Numbered from the stretch's first letter, positions 6,656-14,823 are shown. The stretch is DNA of 19,765 nt from Stenotrophomonas sp. (GCA_003248565.1 QFOV01000029.1:1-19765), one strand, 5' to 3'. Program-made: numbers and translations. Notes: generated from the sequence alone by a model not told the origin.

Positions 6656-6803
6656 AGGTTCGGAGCGGACCAGCTTGCCCGCTGATTTGGGGCTCAGTAA
6701 GGTCTGACTTGTGCAGAGAGAAGAGAGTGTTTCCAAGTCTCCGAACAGTTCCATGCTGCTGGGCCACAGCGGCGAGCGACCTGCCCAGGTTCGCAGTTGG
6801 ATT
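6630..6803 (-). ncRNA. Candidate small RNA ending at the orphan terminator
   Basis: A minus-strand transcript of about 170 nt is proposed. A possible promoter lies just upstream: TCCAAA (plus 6834-6839), a 17-base spacer, and CTTAAT (plus 6811-6816). The RNA would contain a 13-base pyrimidine run, CTCTCTTCTCTCT (plus 6715-6727), suited to pairing with purine-rich ribosome sites. It would also hold a small hairpin, AGCGG/CCGCT (plus 6664-6683), before the terminator. No sensible coding frame was found within it. It matches no RNA family I can name. The promoter is weak and the whole call is an inference from the terminator. Confidence 0.3.
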
Positions 6804-6863
6804 GCCAAAAATTAAGATTTCGCGGCGGCTCTGTTTGGATCAGATGTAACCATCGGGGGTTCG

Positions 6864-8684
6864 ATGCAGGACGAGTTGGTACTGGCGTTGGAGGATCTTG
6901 CACAGGGGCAGCAGCATCTGGCCGAAACGAGGATGCGCCAATTGCTTGCCCGGGCCCCTGATTTCGCGCCGGGCATGGAAGTGCTGGCGATGGCCTTGGC
7001 GGCGCAGGGACAACGCACGGAAGCGCGGGAGCTGTTCATGCGCGCTGCCGAGCTGCAGCCCGAGTCCTCTGGTGCCTGGATGAACCTGGGCAACGTCTGC
7101 CTCGAGGCTGGCGACCACGCCGCTGCCGAAGCGGCGTTCGTCCGTGCATCTGCCTTGGGCGCTGAAGATGTGGCGTGGCTGTTGGGTTATGGCTTGTCGC
7201 TGCTCGGCTTGGCGCAGTTCGGCGAGGCCAACCGGATACTGCAGGCAGCATTGATCAAGGAGCCAGACGCTGCCGACGTGCGCCTGGCCTATGCGCAGAG
7301 CCTTGCTGAGATGGAGCGGTTTGAAGAACTCTCCCAATGTCTTCGCGGGATGAATGCGGATGCGTTGGATCCGGGCCAACGGCAGGCGTTTGCGTGGCTG
7401 CTGGCGCAGGCAGGCGACGATCTTGCTGCACAGGATGTTTACCGGCAGATCCTGCGTGAGGCGCCGGAAGCCATGGAGTCACGCGTGCAGTTTTCGCTGC
7501 TGCTGGAGCGACTGAATCGTGTCGATGAAGCCGACAACATACTGAAGGGCATCGCTGCGACCAGCGCAAGCGCGGTCACGGCAATGCATGCGCTCGCTGC
7601 CGCCCGCATCCTGCGCCGACAACAGCAATCGGATGCTGCAATCACCTGCCTTGCAACTGGACTGCAACGCCAGCTTGAGCCCGCAATGCGAGCGCAGCTG
7701 GGGTTTGAGCTCGCCCGCAACCACGACCGGCTTGGGCAGGTTGACCTGGCAATGCAGGCGCTGTCGGCTGCACACACGGCGGCGGAAGCTGCATTCCAGC
7801 AGCGTTCGTCCGGGCATCAGCTGCCTGGCGTGCTGGACTGGCTGCAGCAGCGGCTGCGGCGGGCAGCAGCGGCGACCTGGCAGCAGGAGCGCGTTGATGG
7901 ACTGCCCGAAGATCCCGCCTTCCTTGTCGGCTTCCCGCGTTCGGGAACAACCTTGTTGGAGCGCATGCTGGACGCGCATTCGCAGTTGGATGTGCTGGAT
8001 GAGCGTCCCGCATTGGAAGTGGCAATCGAACAGTTGCGCGCTGCGGATGGCTGGCCAGGTGATGATCTGGACAAGGGGCTGTGCGAGCTTGCGCCATCCT
8101 CAATCCTGGCGCTGAGACGGCGCTACTGGAACGAAGTGCAACGCCATCTACAGCCGCAGGGACGGCTGGTGGACAAGTATCCCTTGACCATGACGCGCCT
8201 GCCCTATGTGGCGCGCCTGTTTCCGAAGGCGGACTGGATACTGTTGTTGCGCCACCCATGTGACTGCGTGCTGAGCTGCTACATGCAGGCCTTTGGCAGC
8301 AACGGCGGGGCCAAGGCGTTCGCCACCCTGGAATCCACTGCGCGGACGTATGTCGCGATAATGGAGTGGTGGCATGAGCAGCGCGCATACTCGCCTGCCC
8401 GCGTTCACACCCTGCGCTACGAAGATCTGGTTGGCGATGTCAGTGGAGAGCTGGCCAGGTTGATGGGTTTCCTTTCCTTGTCGGTGGAGCAACAACAGTT
8501 CGCTTTCGACAATCTCGCGGCGTCGCGAAGCCGGCGGATAAACACGCCCAGCTATTCACAGGTGGTGCAACCGCTCAATGCAGGGGCGGTTGGCAGATGG
8601 CGCAGCTACCGCGCGCATTTCAACGAAGAAATTCTCGCAATGCTCGCGCCATGGGTCACGCGCTATGGCTATACGCTGGACTGA
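6864..8684 (+). CDS. TPR-repeat sulfotransferase fusion protein
   Basis: This 606-residue cytoplasmic protein shows no signal peptide. Residues 1 to about 330 are TPR-like helical repeats (for example SGAWMNLGNVCLEAGDHAAA near 69-88). The C-terminal half is a sulfotransferase domain of the Sulfotransfer_3 type. FLVGFPRSGTTLLE at 353-366 is the 5'-phosphosulfate loop for PAPS, and WILLLRHPCDCVLSCY at 458-473 supplies the 3'-phosphate site with Arg463 and Ser471. The enzyme should move sulfate from PAPS to a hydroxyl, perhaps a protein tyrosine, with the TPR part holding the substrate. ATG 6864 follows GGGGG. The last 16 bases overlap the tail of the convergent oxygenase gene, so the two are neighbours but not co-transcribed. 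The substrate is unknown. Confidence 0.9.
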   Translation: MQDELVLALEDLAQGQQHLAETRMRQLLARAPDFAPGMEVLAMALAAQGQRTEARELFMRAAELQPESSGAWMNLGNVCLEAGDHAAAEAAFVRASALGAEDVAWLLGYGLSLLGLAQFGEANRILQAALIKEPDAADVRLAYAQSLAEMERFEELSQCLRGMNADALDPGQRQAFAWLLAQAGDDLAAQDVYRQILREAPEAMESRVQFSLLLERLNRVDEADNILKGIAATSASAVTAMHALAAARILRRQQQSDAAITCLATGLQRQLEPAMRAQLGFELARNHDRLGQVDLAMQALSAAHTAAEAAFQQRSSGHQLPGVLDWLQQRLRRAAAATWQQERVDGLPEDPAFLVGFPRSGTTLLERMLDAHSQLDVLDERPALEVAIEQLRAADGWPGDDLDKGLCELAPSSILALRRRYWNEVQRHLQPQGRLVDKYPLTMTRLPYVARLFPKADWILLLRHPCDCVLSCYMQAFGSNGGAKAFATLESTARTYVAIMEWWHEQRAYSPARVHTLRYEDLVGDVSGELARLMGFLSLSVEQQQFAFDNLAASRSRRINTPSYSQVVQPLNAGAVGRWRSYRAHFNEEILAMLAPWVTRYGYTLD

Positions 8685-9352
8685 GCCTGCGGGAACTTCA
8701 GGTAGGTGGACAGGATGTACTTGTCCTGCTCCGGTGCTGGCCTTCCCTGGTGGGCATACAGCCAGTACGGCGGGAACATCAGCAGCCTGCCAGCGCGCGG
8801 AGCGACACCGGTATGCAGGCCCGGGAACCAGGTTTCCCCGCCGGTCTCGACATCATTGAGGTACCACAGGAAAACCAGATAGCGGTCGCAGACCTCATTG
8901 ATCGAGTCGAAGTGGGTCTGGAATTTCTCCTCGCTGCCGGCACGGTAACGCTTCAATATCAATGGGCTGAGCAGGGGGCTGTCAGGTATCGCGATCGGCA
9001 GGCCGACATCGGCGTTGTACTGGCGCAGGGCGTTGCTGACCAGCTGCCGGAAGTAGCTGAGGAAACCCGCGTCGGACAGGCGGCTAACGTCCAATTCGGT
9101 CCAAGCGCTGTCATCGAGGCCGGGACGTACCCCGCGGCCATTCCGTTGCTGGAATCGGGAGAGCGCGTTGAAGGACTCGATCAGCTTGCCGCACATCTCC
9201 GCAGGCAGGCTGTGCTCATAGGTGCGGATGTAGTGCCGGAGATCGCTGCCAGGAACATCCGCTGCGGCGGGAGCCGCAGCGGATGCCGGTATTGCTGATC
9301 CGGACTCAGAAACGGGCAGTCCAGCGCATCCAGTAGAAACGGCCGATTGCAT
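8669..9352 (-). CDS. 2-oxoglutarate/Fe(II) oxygenase, prolyl 4-hydroxylase-like
   Basis: This 227-residue protein has an Ala/Pro/Ser-rich N-terminus of about 35 residues and then a double-stranded beta-helix oxygenase domain. The iron triad is visible: His147 and Asp149 in THFDS, and the distal His201 in LYAHQG. Lys211 is well placed to bind 2-oxoglutarate, as in prolyl 4-hydroxylases. LVFLWYLNDVETGGETWFPG at 159-178 is a typical core segment of that family. It should hydroxylate an amino-acid side chain or small molecule. ATG 9352 is the only canonical in-frame start before the domain. It lies inside the receptor gene, giving a 47-base overlap and implying co-transcription. The ribosome site is weak, so translation is probably coupled. 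PKHD-type hydroxylases are an alternative label. Confidence 0.85.
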   Translation of the reverse strand: MQSAVSTGCAGLPVSESGSAIPASAAAPAAADVPGSDLRHYIRTYEHSLPAEMCGKLIESFNALSRFQQRNGRGVRPGLDDSAWTELDVSRLSDAGFLSYFRQLVSNALRQYNADVGLPIAIPDSPLLSPLILKRYRAGSEEKFQTHFDSINEVCDRYLVFLWYLNDVETGGETWFPGLHTGVAPRAGRLLMFPPYWLYAHQGRPAPEQDKYILSTYLKFPQAQSSV

Positions 9353-12239
9353 CGTAGGTCCGCATATCCGTCGAGGCGTTGAAGCCAGAATAGATCAACG
9401 GCGGCTGGCGGTCAGTAAGATTGCGCACGCCGATCTGGATGGAGCTGTTCTTCAGGTCCTCGAAGCGGTAGCCGATCTGCAGGTCGGTTTGGGTGAAGGA
9501 CGGAACCCGACGCTTGGCGACATAGCCCGGCTCGGTGACATCGGCCACGTCAGGCGCTTCGTACACATGGTGGACGTAGCGGGTGGTCAGGCTGGCGCTG
9601 AGGTTGCCACGCGACCAGGTCAGGTCATTGAGTGCGCGCCAGCGGGCCATGTTGCCGAAACCCGACGAGGCGTTGTCGACGAAGGTGCCTGCAAGGCCGG
9701 TGCTTTCCGGAATGCCCGGGAAGGCACCGACGTTGCTGCTCGGGTCACCGGCCAGCAGCTGCACGTCGTACTGGGCCAGATAGGTGGTATCCAGGTTCCA
9801 GCTGAACTTGCCCCATGCGCCTTCCGGGAAGACGTAGCGGAAACCGAGGTCCATGCCTGCGGTTTTCAACGTACCGAAGTTGCCGGTGATGTTGGTCATC
9901 TGCGCAACGTCACCCGCGCTGTCGCGGACGAAGGTGTCACAGAAGCGACCAAAGTTGAAACACTGGTTCAGCAGTACGTTCTCGGGCAGGTTGGTGATGA
10001 ACTTGTCCAGGTTCACGCGCCAGTAGTCGGCGGTGACGCTGAAGCCTTCCAGCCAGCTCGGACTGTAGACAAAGCCATAGGTGAACACGTCGCCTTCTTC
10101 CGGCACCAGCGCGGAGTTGGCAACCTGGAACGAGGTCACCTGGTTGTTGCTCTGGCGGAAGGAGCCGTCGGTCGGGACGCCCGCGCAGGCCGTCGGATTG
10201 CCACCGGTGTAACCGTTGCAGGGATCGGTGTAGGTGCTGGCGCTGGGCACCGTGGGCGAGTAGAGGTCACCGATGGTGGGCGCGCGGAACACATCCGCAT
10301 AGGTGGCGCGGACCAGCAGGTCAGCGAACGGTTTCCACTCCATGCCGATCTTGGAGTTGGTGGTTCCGCCGAAGTTCGAGTAGTCCGAATAACGTGTACC
10401 CAACGAGAAGTTCAGCTTCTCGGCGAATGGCATGTCGGACAGCACCGGGATCAGCGCCTCGGCATAGATTTCATTGACGTCGAACTTGCCCGAGATGTCG
10501 CCGAAGGTACAGGCTTCCTGGGTGATTTTGCAGACCGTCTCCCCTGGCGGGATGATGGTCAGGAAGTCGCTGCTGGAGCTGGCTGATTCTTCGCGGCGTT
10601 CCACGCCCACCGCCAGTGATACCGCACCGGCCGGCAACTGGAACAGATCGCCGGTGACGTTGGCGTTGAAGACCTTCAGGTCGTTCTCGTTGCTGCTGTG
10701 GATGGTCGGGTTGATCAGCTCAAGCGCGGCCAGCTGTGCCTGGCCCACCGCGGTGTTCGGATCAGGCGCCGGGCCCATGAAGTTGACCGGCAGGCAGCCG
10801 GCGATGGCGGTTGCTGCATTGCCCGGCGTACGTACGCAGATGGGGTTGCCACTGACCGGGTCGATCATCGATGGGCCCAGTGCATCGGTCAGGCCAGGGC
10901 TGTACAGATAGCCGCGTACCGCGGATGTCTGTGGCGTGCGGCCGTAACCGTAGGAGGCATCCCACGACCAGCTGCTGTCACCGAAGGCACCGCGCAGGCC
11001 TGCGGTGATCTGGTAGGTCTCGGTTTCGAAGCGGGTGGTGCGGGTGGGGATGAAGTCGCGCAGACGCAGGCGCGCATCGGTGATATCCACGCCAAAGGGG
11101 TTGTAGAGGCTGTCTTTGCTGATCGGCACGTTGTCCACTGCTGCACGGCCATCGAAGGGTAGCGGTGCGATGAAGAACGAGGATTCAGTGCGCAGCCAGG
11201 AGCCGAGCAGGAAGGCCTCGATGTTGTCGGTGAGCTGGTAGTTGCCACTCATGAACAACGAGGTGCGTTCCTGCGGGGTCAGGTTGAGGTTGCCATCGGC
11301 CTGGAAGTTATAGACGTCCGTGTTCGGATTGAAGCAACGGAAGTCCGACGTCGAAGAGCCCGGGCGGCCGTCTATGCGGGTGAGGGTGACGTTCGCGCCA
11401 CTGCCGCAATTGGGGTCGGTCAGATCCACGCCGGTTGCCGATGCGCGTGGCACCACGTAACGACCGGTCAGGATACGGCTGGTACCGCCGATGCCCTTCT
11501 CGCCGGCATACAGCTGGTAGGGCTGGCTGGAGTAACTGCGATCGGCGGCACTGACCTGGTCTTCCTTGTCGTAGCTGGCACCCAGCATCAGGCGGCCTTT
11601 CTCTCCATGCAGGCCGAAGGTGGCATCAAAGCGCTGTGTGTCAGCGTCGCCGCGCGAGGAAATGCCATAGAACGCGCTGGCTTCCAGACCTTCGAAATCC
11701 TTGCGCAGGATGAAGTTGACCACGCCGCCGATGGCATCGGAGCCGTAGATGGCGGAGGCGCCATCCTTCAGGACTTCAACGCGCTCGATTAGCGCCATCG
11801 GGATGGAGTTCACGTCCACCGCGCCGTTGGCGTTGGAGATGGTGCCGATCCAGCGCTTGCCATCCACCAGTACCAATGAACGGTTCACACCCAGGCCGCG
11901 CAGGTCGACCGTGGCCGCGCCTGCGCCGCCGCCGTTGTTGACCTGTGGATTGGTTGCCGCGCCTGCGATGGCGGGAGTGCGCTGCAGGAACTCACCGACC
12001 GTGGCCGCGCCTGAGCTCTCGATGTTCTGCCGATCGATGGTGAAGACGGGGCTGGAGGTTTCCAGATCGGCGCGCTTGATGCGCGAGCCGGTGACCTGAA
12101 TGCGGTCCAGGTTGGTGGCTTCTTCTTTGGGTGCGGTGTCCTGTGCAAGGACGCTGCCCGTTGCTCCCAGAGCAAGGGCGGCAGTCGAAATTGGTAACAG
12201 TGCGAGGCGTACAGCTTGGCTCAGTGGCTGAATACTCAC
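9306..12239 (-). CDS. TonB-dependent outer-membrane receptor
   Basis: This 977-residue protein starts at GTG 12239 with GGAGAG eight bases upstream. A signal peptide runs to about Ala32 (ALGATGSVLA|QD). A TonB-box-like stretch NLDRIQVTGSRI at 43-54 precedes the plug domain to about 175, with SSGAATVGEFLQRTPAI, VDLRGLGVNRSLVLVDGKRW and RVEVLKDGASAIYGSDAIGG. The remainder is a beta-barrel ending in MRWTARF with the C-terminal Phe needed for outer-membrane assembly. Ten cysteines fall in five close pairs, for instance CKITQEAC and CFNFGRFC, probably disulfides in surface loops. It belongs to the VTGSRI class common in Xanthomonadaceae and Caulobacter. The ligand cannot be read from sequence. The oxygenase gene overlaps its 3' end, and a TPR-sulfotransferase lies just beyond. 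Confidence 0.95.
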   Translation of the reverse strand: MSIQPLSQAVRLALLPISTAALALGATGSVLAQDTAPKEEATNLDRIQVTGSRIKRADLETSSPVFTIDRQNIESSGAATVGEFLQRTPAIAGAATNPQVNNGGGAGAATVDLRGLGVNRSLVLVDGKRWIGTISNANGAVDVNSIPMALIERVEVLKDGASAIYGSDAIGGVVNFILRKDFEGLEASAFYGISSRGDADTQRFDATFGLHGEKGRLMLGASYDKEDQVSAADRSYSSQPYQLYAGEKGIGGTSRILTGRYVVPRASATGVDLTDPNCGSGANVTLTRIDGRPGSSTSDFRCFNPNTDVYNFQADGNLNLTPQERTSLFMSGNYQLTDNIEAFLLGSWLRTESSFFIAPLPFDGRAAVDNVPISKDSLYNPFGVDITDARLRLRDFIPTRTTRFETETYQITAGLRGAFGDSSWSWDASYGYGRTPQTSAVRGYLYSPGLTDALGPSMIDPVSGNPICVRTPGNAATAIAGCLPVNFMGPAPDPNTAVGQAQLAALELINPTIHSSNENDLKVFNANVTGDLFQLPAGAVSLAVGVERREESASSSSDFLTIIPPGETVCKITQEACTFGDISGKFDVNEIYAEALIPVLSDMPFAEKLNFSLGTRYSDYSNFGGTTNSKIGMEWKPFADLLVRATYADVFRAPTIGDLYSPTVPSASTYTDPCNGYTGGNPTACAGVPTDGSFRQSNNQVTSFQVANSALVPEEGDVFTYGFVYSPSWLEGFSVTADYWRVNLDKFITNLPENVLLNQCFNFGRFCDTFVRDSAGDVAQMTNITGNFGTLKTAGMDLGFRYVFPEGAWGKFSWNLDTTYLAQYDVQLLAGDPSSNVGAFPGIPESTGLAGTFVDNASSGFGNMARWRALNDLTWSRGNLSASLTTRYVHHVYEAPDVADVTEPGYVAKRRVPSFTQTDLQIGYRFEDLKNSSIQIGVRNLTDRQPPLIYSGFNASTDMRTYDAIGRFYWMRWTARF

Positions 12240-12333
12240 GTATGACTCTCCGCAAAGTGGTGCGAGGGAGTCACGAAATTACGAATTTTTAACTGCAACG
12301 AATGTGCGGATCCGGCCCTTGGCAATGTGCAAA

Positions 12334-12354
12334 AACTGACATTTGGTTTCAGTT
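12334..12354. promoter_or_regulatory. Inverted repeat upstream of the receptor gene
   Basis: AACTGA and TCAGTT, spaced by nine bases, lie about 95 bases before the receptor start codon. The position would suit an operator for a dimeric regulator. No clear -35/-10 pair was recognised nearby, and no Fur-box resemblance is seen. Confidence 0.25.
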
Positions 12355-12394
12355 GTCCATTCAGCCTCTCACCCGGGCTGTAACCAACCGGAAC

Positions 12395-12817
12395 TCAGCG
12401 GGCCACGCGCCACGCCACCAGCAGCGCGAGGGCGAGCCAGATCAGCTCGCCCAGGCCATTGGCCAGCGACAGCAATGTCCAGGCGAAATGCGGACCCATC
12501 CGCAGCGCCGATTCCCAGGGCGTCAGCCCCATCGGGCCGCCGACATAGGCTGCAGCGATAAGCCAGTTGGCGGCCACGGCGATCAACAGGGTGGCGAGTA
12601 CAGCGACAGCAATGCGCGCCGGGCCGGCACGGAAGGCGCCCAGGCGCAGCATCCACGCCGCTTCCAGCGCGGCCAGCACGGCCATCCAGCCAGCCTGGGT
12701 GCCGGTGGCCAGGGCGGCAAACATCCAGGCAAGCGTCAGGGTGAGGCTTCCGAGCAGCAACAAAACAGGCCAGAGCCAGTGGCGGCTACGGCTGGCCGAG
12801 GTGGAAACAGGCGACAT
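12395..12817 (-). CDS. Small integral membrane protein of unknown function
   Basis: This 140-residue protein starts at ATG 12817, with GGGAA a suitable distance upstream. ATG 12823, two codons earlier, sits almost on that ribosome site and is less likely. Four hydrophobic helices are visible at about 14-36, 42-60, 67-91 and 108-136, and the composition is rich in Ala, Leu and Trp. Loops are short, and the protein ends in Arg residues. No motif or family is recognised. It is divergent from sufT and lies in the same direction as the receptor, 155 bases upstream of it, but nothing links it functionally to either. Coding is supported by clean hydrophobic segmentation and the start context. Confidence 0.7.
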   Translation of the reverse strand: MSPVSTSASRSRHWLWPVLLLLGSLTLTLAWMFAALATGTQAGWMAVLAALEAAWMLRLGAFRAGPARIAVAVLATLLIAVAANWLIAAAYVGGPMGLTPWESALRMGPHFAWTLLSLANGLGELIWLALALLVAWRVAR

Positions 12818-12876
12818 GGGCATTCCCGAACAGATTCCGCAGCATAGCGTTTCAGCGGCGATGACGCCCAGTCGGA

Positions 12877-12882
12877 TAAAAT
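12877..12882 (+). promoter_or_regulatory. Possible -10 element for sufT
   Basis: TAAAAT lies about 43 bases before the sufT ATG and matches the -10 consensus at five of six positions. No matching -35 hexamer is seen at the expected spacing, so the promoter is only suggested. Confidence 0.25.
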
Positions 12883-12924
12883 GGGGCCATTGCGGGTAGC
12901 CACCGCGTCCCCATATCCATCTAC

Positions 12925-13476
12925 ATGTATTCCCGTAGCAGCGAACCTGTCCATTTTGAGCGTGATTGCCCGGCCGTGATGGTGCCGCAGGGCGATAGCG
13001 TGACCTTGCCGGCCGGCAGTTATGGCTATATCACCCAGGCACTGGGTGGCAGCTATACGGTGTTTGTCGAAGGCAATCTCTTCCGTATCGCCGGCAAGGA
13101 CGGCGATGCCATCGGCAAGGAGCCCCCGCCGGGGCTGGAACTGCCCGATGACGCAGGCGACGAGGAGGTCGAGAAGCTGGTGTGGCAGCAGCTGCGCACC
13201 TGTTTCGATCCGGAAATTCCGTTCAACATCGTCGATCTTGGGCTTATCTACGAAGTGGATATCAAGCACCTGGATGACGGCCAGCGCGAGGTGGACGTCA
13301 AGATGACCTTGACTGCACCGGGCTGCGGCATGGGCGAGATCCTGGTCGATGACGTGCGCAGCAAGCTGGAGATGATCCCGACGGTGGCCCAGGCCGACGT
13401 TGATCTGGTGTTCGACCCGCCGTGGGGACGCCACATGATGTCCGAGGCGGCGCGCCTGGAAACTGGCATGCTGTAA
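12925..13476 (+). CDS. sufT: Fe-S cluster assembly protein SufT
   Basis: This 183-residue protein has the two-part layout of long SufT proteins. The N-terminal part, about 1-70, is specific to the family (MVPQGDSVTLPAGSYGYITQ, then YTVFVEGNLFRIAGKD). A DUF59/MIP18 domain follows at about 80-172, with CFDPEIPFNIVDLGLIYEV and TLTAPGCGMGEIL carrying the conserved Cys134, and DPPWGRHMMSEAAR near the end. SufT helps mature Fe-S proteins in the cytoplasm. It is often beside suf genes, but here it stands alone upstream of ilvE, 98 bases away and on the same strand. ATG 12925 is the first start, and its ribosome site is weak. Confidence 0.88.
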   Translation: MYSRSSEPVHFERDCPAVMVPQGDSVTLPAGSYGYITQALGGSYTVFVEGNLFRIAGKDGDAIGKEPPPGLELPDDAGDEEVEKLVWQQLRTCFDPEIPFNIVDLGLIYEVDIKHLDDGQREVDVKMTLTAPGCGMGEILVDDVRSKLEMIPTVAQADVDLVFDPPWGRHMMSEAARLETGML

Positions 13477-13515
13477 GGCCGCACCGGCGGCTGCCGGTGA
13501 CGGTTTGTGCTGCAC

Positions 13516-13540
13516 CCCCGTCGCCGCTGTGGCGTCGGGG
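13516..13540 (+). other. Stem-loop between sufT and ilvE
   Basis: CCCCGTCGCC (13516-13525) pairs with GGCGTCGGGG (13531-13540) with one mismatch and a 5-base loop. No U-tract follows, so it is not a standard terminator. It may be a weak transcript-end structure for sufT, or a leader structure 34 bases ahead of the ilvE start. Confidence 0.35.
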
Positions 13541-13574
13541 CTGTCCCATCCCGCAATCTGGAAGGAATTATCCG

Positions 13575-14675
13575 GTGTCCCAGTCTTCGTTGAGCTTCGA
13601 TGTCACCCGTTCGGACCATCCGCGTAGCGCCGAGGAGCGCGCCAAGATCCTGGAAAAGCCGGGCTTTGGTCTGCACTTCACCGACCACATGGTGGCCGTA
13701 CGCTGGGACAAGGACACCGGCTGGCACAATGCGGCGGTAACGCCGTACGGTCCGATCTCGCTGGACCCGGCCGCTGCCGTGCTGCATTACGGCCAGGAAA
13801 TCTTCGAAGGCATCAAGGCCTACCGTCACGCCGACGGCTCGGTCTGGACCTTCCGTCCGCAGGCCAATGCCGCGCGCCTGCAGCGCTCGGCGCGTCGTCT
13901 GGTGCTGCCGGAACTGCCGGCGGATATCTTCGTCGAGTCGCTCAAGCAGCTGGTCGCGCTGGACAAGGACTGGGTGTCCGATGCTGACGAAGCCAGCCTG
14001 TACTTCCGCCCGTTCATGATCGGCGACGAAGCCTTCCTCGGCGTGCGCGGTGCGCACAAGGCCACTTATTACGTGATCGCCAGCCCGGCCGGCCCGTACT
14101 TCGCCAAGGGCGTTGCGCCGGTGGCGATCTGGTTGTCCACCGACTACGCGCGCGCTGCCAAGGGCGGCACCGGTGCGGCCAAGTGCGGCGGCAACTACGC
14201 GGCTTCGCTGCTGCCGCAGCAGCAGGCGCAGGCGCAGGGCTGCTCGCAGGTGCTGTTCCTCGACCCGGTCGAGGGCAAGTACCTGGAAGAACTGGGCGGC
14301 ATGAACGTGTTCCTGGTCTACGGCAAGGAAAACAAGCTGGTCACCCCGGCACTGTCGGGCAGCATCCTGGAAGGCATCACCCGCGAATCGCTGCTGCAGC
14401 TGGCCCGCGACCGCGGCATGAACGTGGAAGAGCGCCAGGTCACCATCGATGAGTGGAAGCAGGGCGTGAGCTCGGGCGAAATCACCGAGGTGTTCGCCTG
14501 CGGTACCGCTGCGGTGATCACTCCGATCGGCCAGCTCAAGGGCGAAGATTTCTCGGTGGGCGATATCAACGCGCCGGCCGGCGAGGTCACCATGTCGCTG
14601 CGCAAGGAACTGACCGACATCCAGTACGGCCGTCAGCCGGACCGTCACGGTTGGCTGGTGCGCCTGGACGCCTGA
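13575..14675 (+). CDS. ilvE: Branched-chain amino acid aminotransferase (class IV PLP enzyme)
   Basis: This 366-residue cytoplasmic enzyme performs the last step of leucine, isoleucine and valine synthesis, using pyridoxal phosphate and glutamate. GTG 13575 follows GGAAGGA at eight bases and is preferred to the longer open frame that begins inside sufT. The sequence is of the eukaryote-like BCAT type II form: HYGQEIFEGIKAYRHADGSV at 71-90, YFRPFMIGDEAFLGVRGA near 143-160, the PLP lysine Lys203 in GTGAAKCGGNYAAS, ELGGMNVFLVYG with the cofactor-phosphate region, and GVSSGEITEVFACGTAAVI near the C-terminus. Length and motifs are complete. It is followed by a strong terminator. A sufT-ilvE transcript is possible but not shown. 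Confidence 0.95.
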   Translation: MSQSSLSFDVTRSDHPRSAEERAKILEKPGFGLHFTDHMVAVRWDKDTGWHNAAVTPYGPISLDPAAAVLHYGQEIFEGIKAYRHADGSVWTFRPQANAARLQRSARRLVLPELPADIFVESLKQLVALDKDWVSDADEASLYFRPFMIGDEAFLGVRGAHKATYYVIASPAGPYFAKGVAPVAIWLSTDYARAAKGGTGAAKCGGNYAASLLPQQQAQAQGCSQVLFLDPVEGKYLEELGGMNVFLVYGKENKLVTPALSGSILEGITRESLLQLARDRGMNVEERQVTIDEWKQGVSSGEITEVFACGTAAVITPIGQLKGEDFSVGDINAPAGEVTMSLRKELTDIQYGRQPDRHGWLVRLDA

Positions 14676-14700
14676 GCGTCCGGCCCGGGTAAGTGAATAG

Positions 14701-14735
14701 CCCGCTGCGGCCTTGTCCGCAGCGGGTTTTTCTTT
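14701..14735 (+). terminator. Rho-independent terminator after ilvE
   Basis: CCCGCTGCGG (14701-14710) and CCGCAGCGGG (14717-14726) form a perfect 10-bp stem with a 6-base loop, followed by TTTTTCTTTG. It lies 26 bases after the ilvE stop. Confidence 0.92.
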
Positions 14736-14823
14736 GTCCGGACACCCAGCAGTACAAGCCAGCAGTACCAACGGATGCGCAAATTCTCTTTACGAATCAC
14801 TCACTTGGGTAAACGTGACGGAG

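Noticed and set aside
6694..6903. Small minus-strand peptide gene upstream of the orphan terminator, as a substrate for the sulfotransferase
   Set aside because: The frame has no leader-like or Tyr-rich acidic core as in RaxX, and most of it overlaps the start of the TPR gene. A non-coding RNA fits the terminator better.
9489..10586. 365-codon plus-strand open frame inside the receptor gene
   Set aside because: It is antisense to a receptor with signal peptide, plug and C-terminal Phe. Its Val/Gly/His-rich translation has no recognisable motif.
13248..14771. 507-codon minus-strand open frame across ilvE
   Set aside because: It is a shadow of ilvE and sufT with low-complexity Arg/His/Ala content and no domain.
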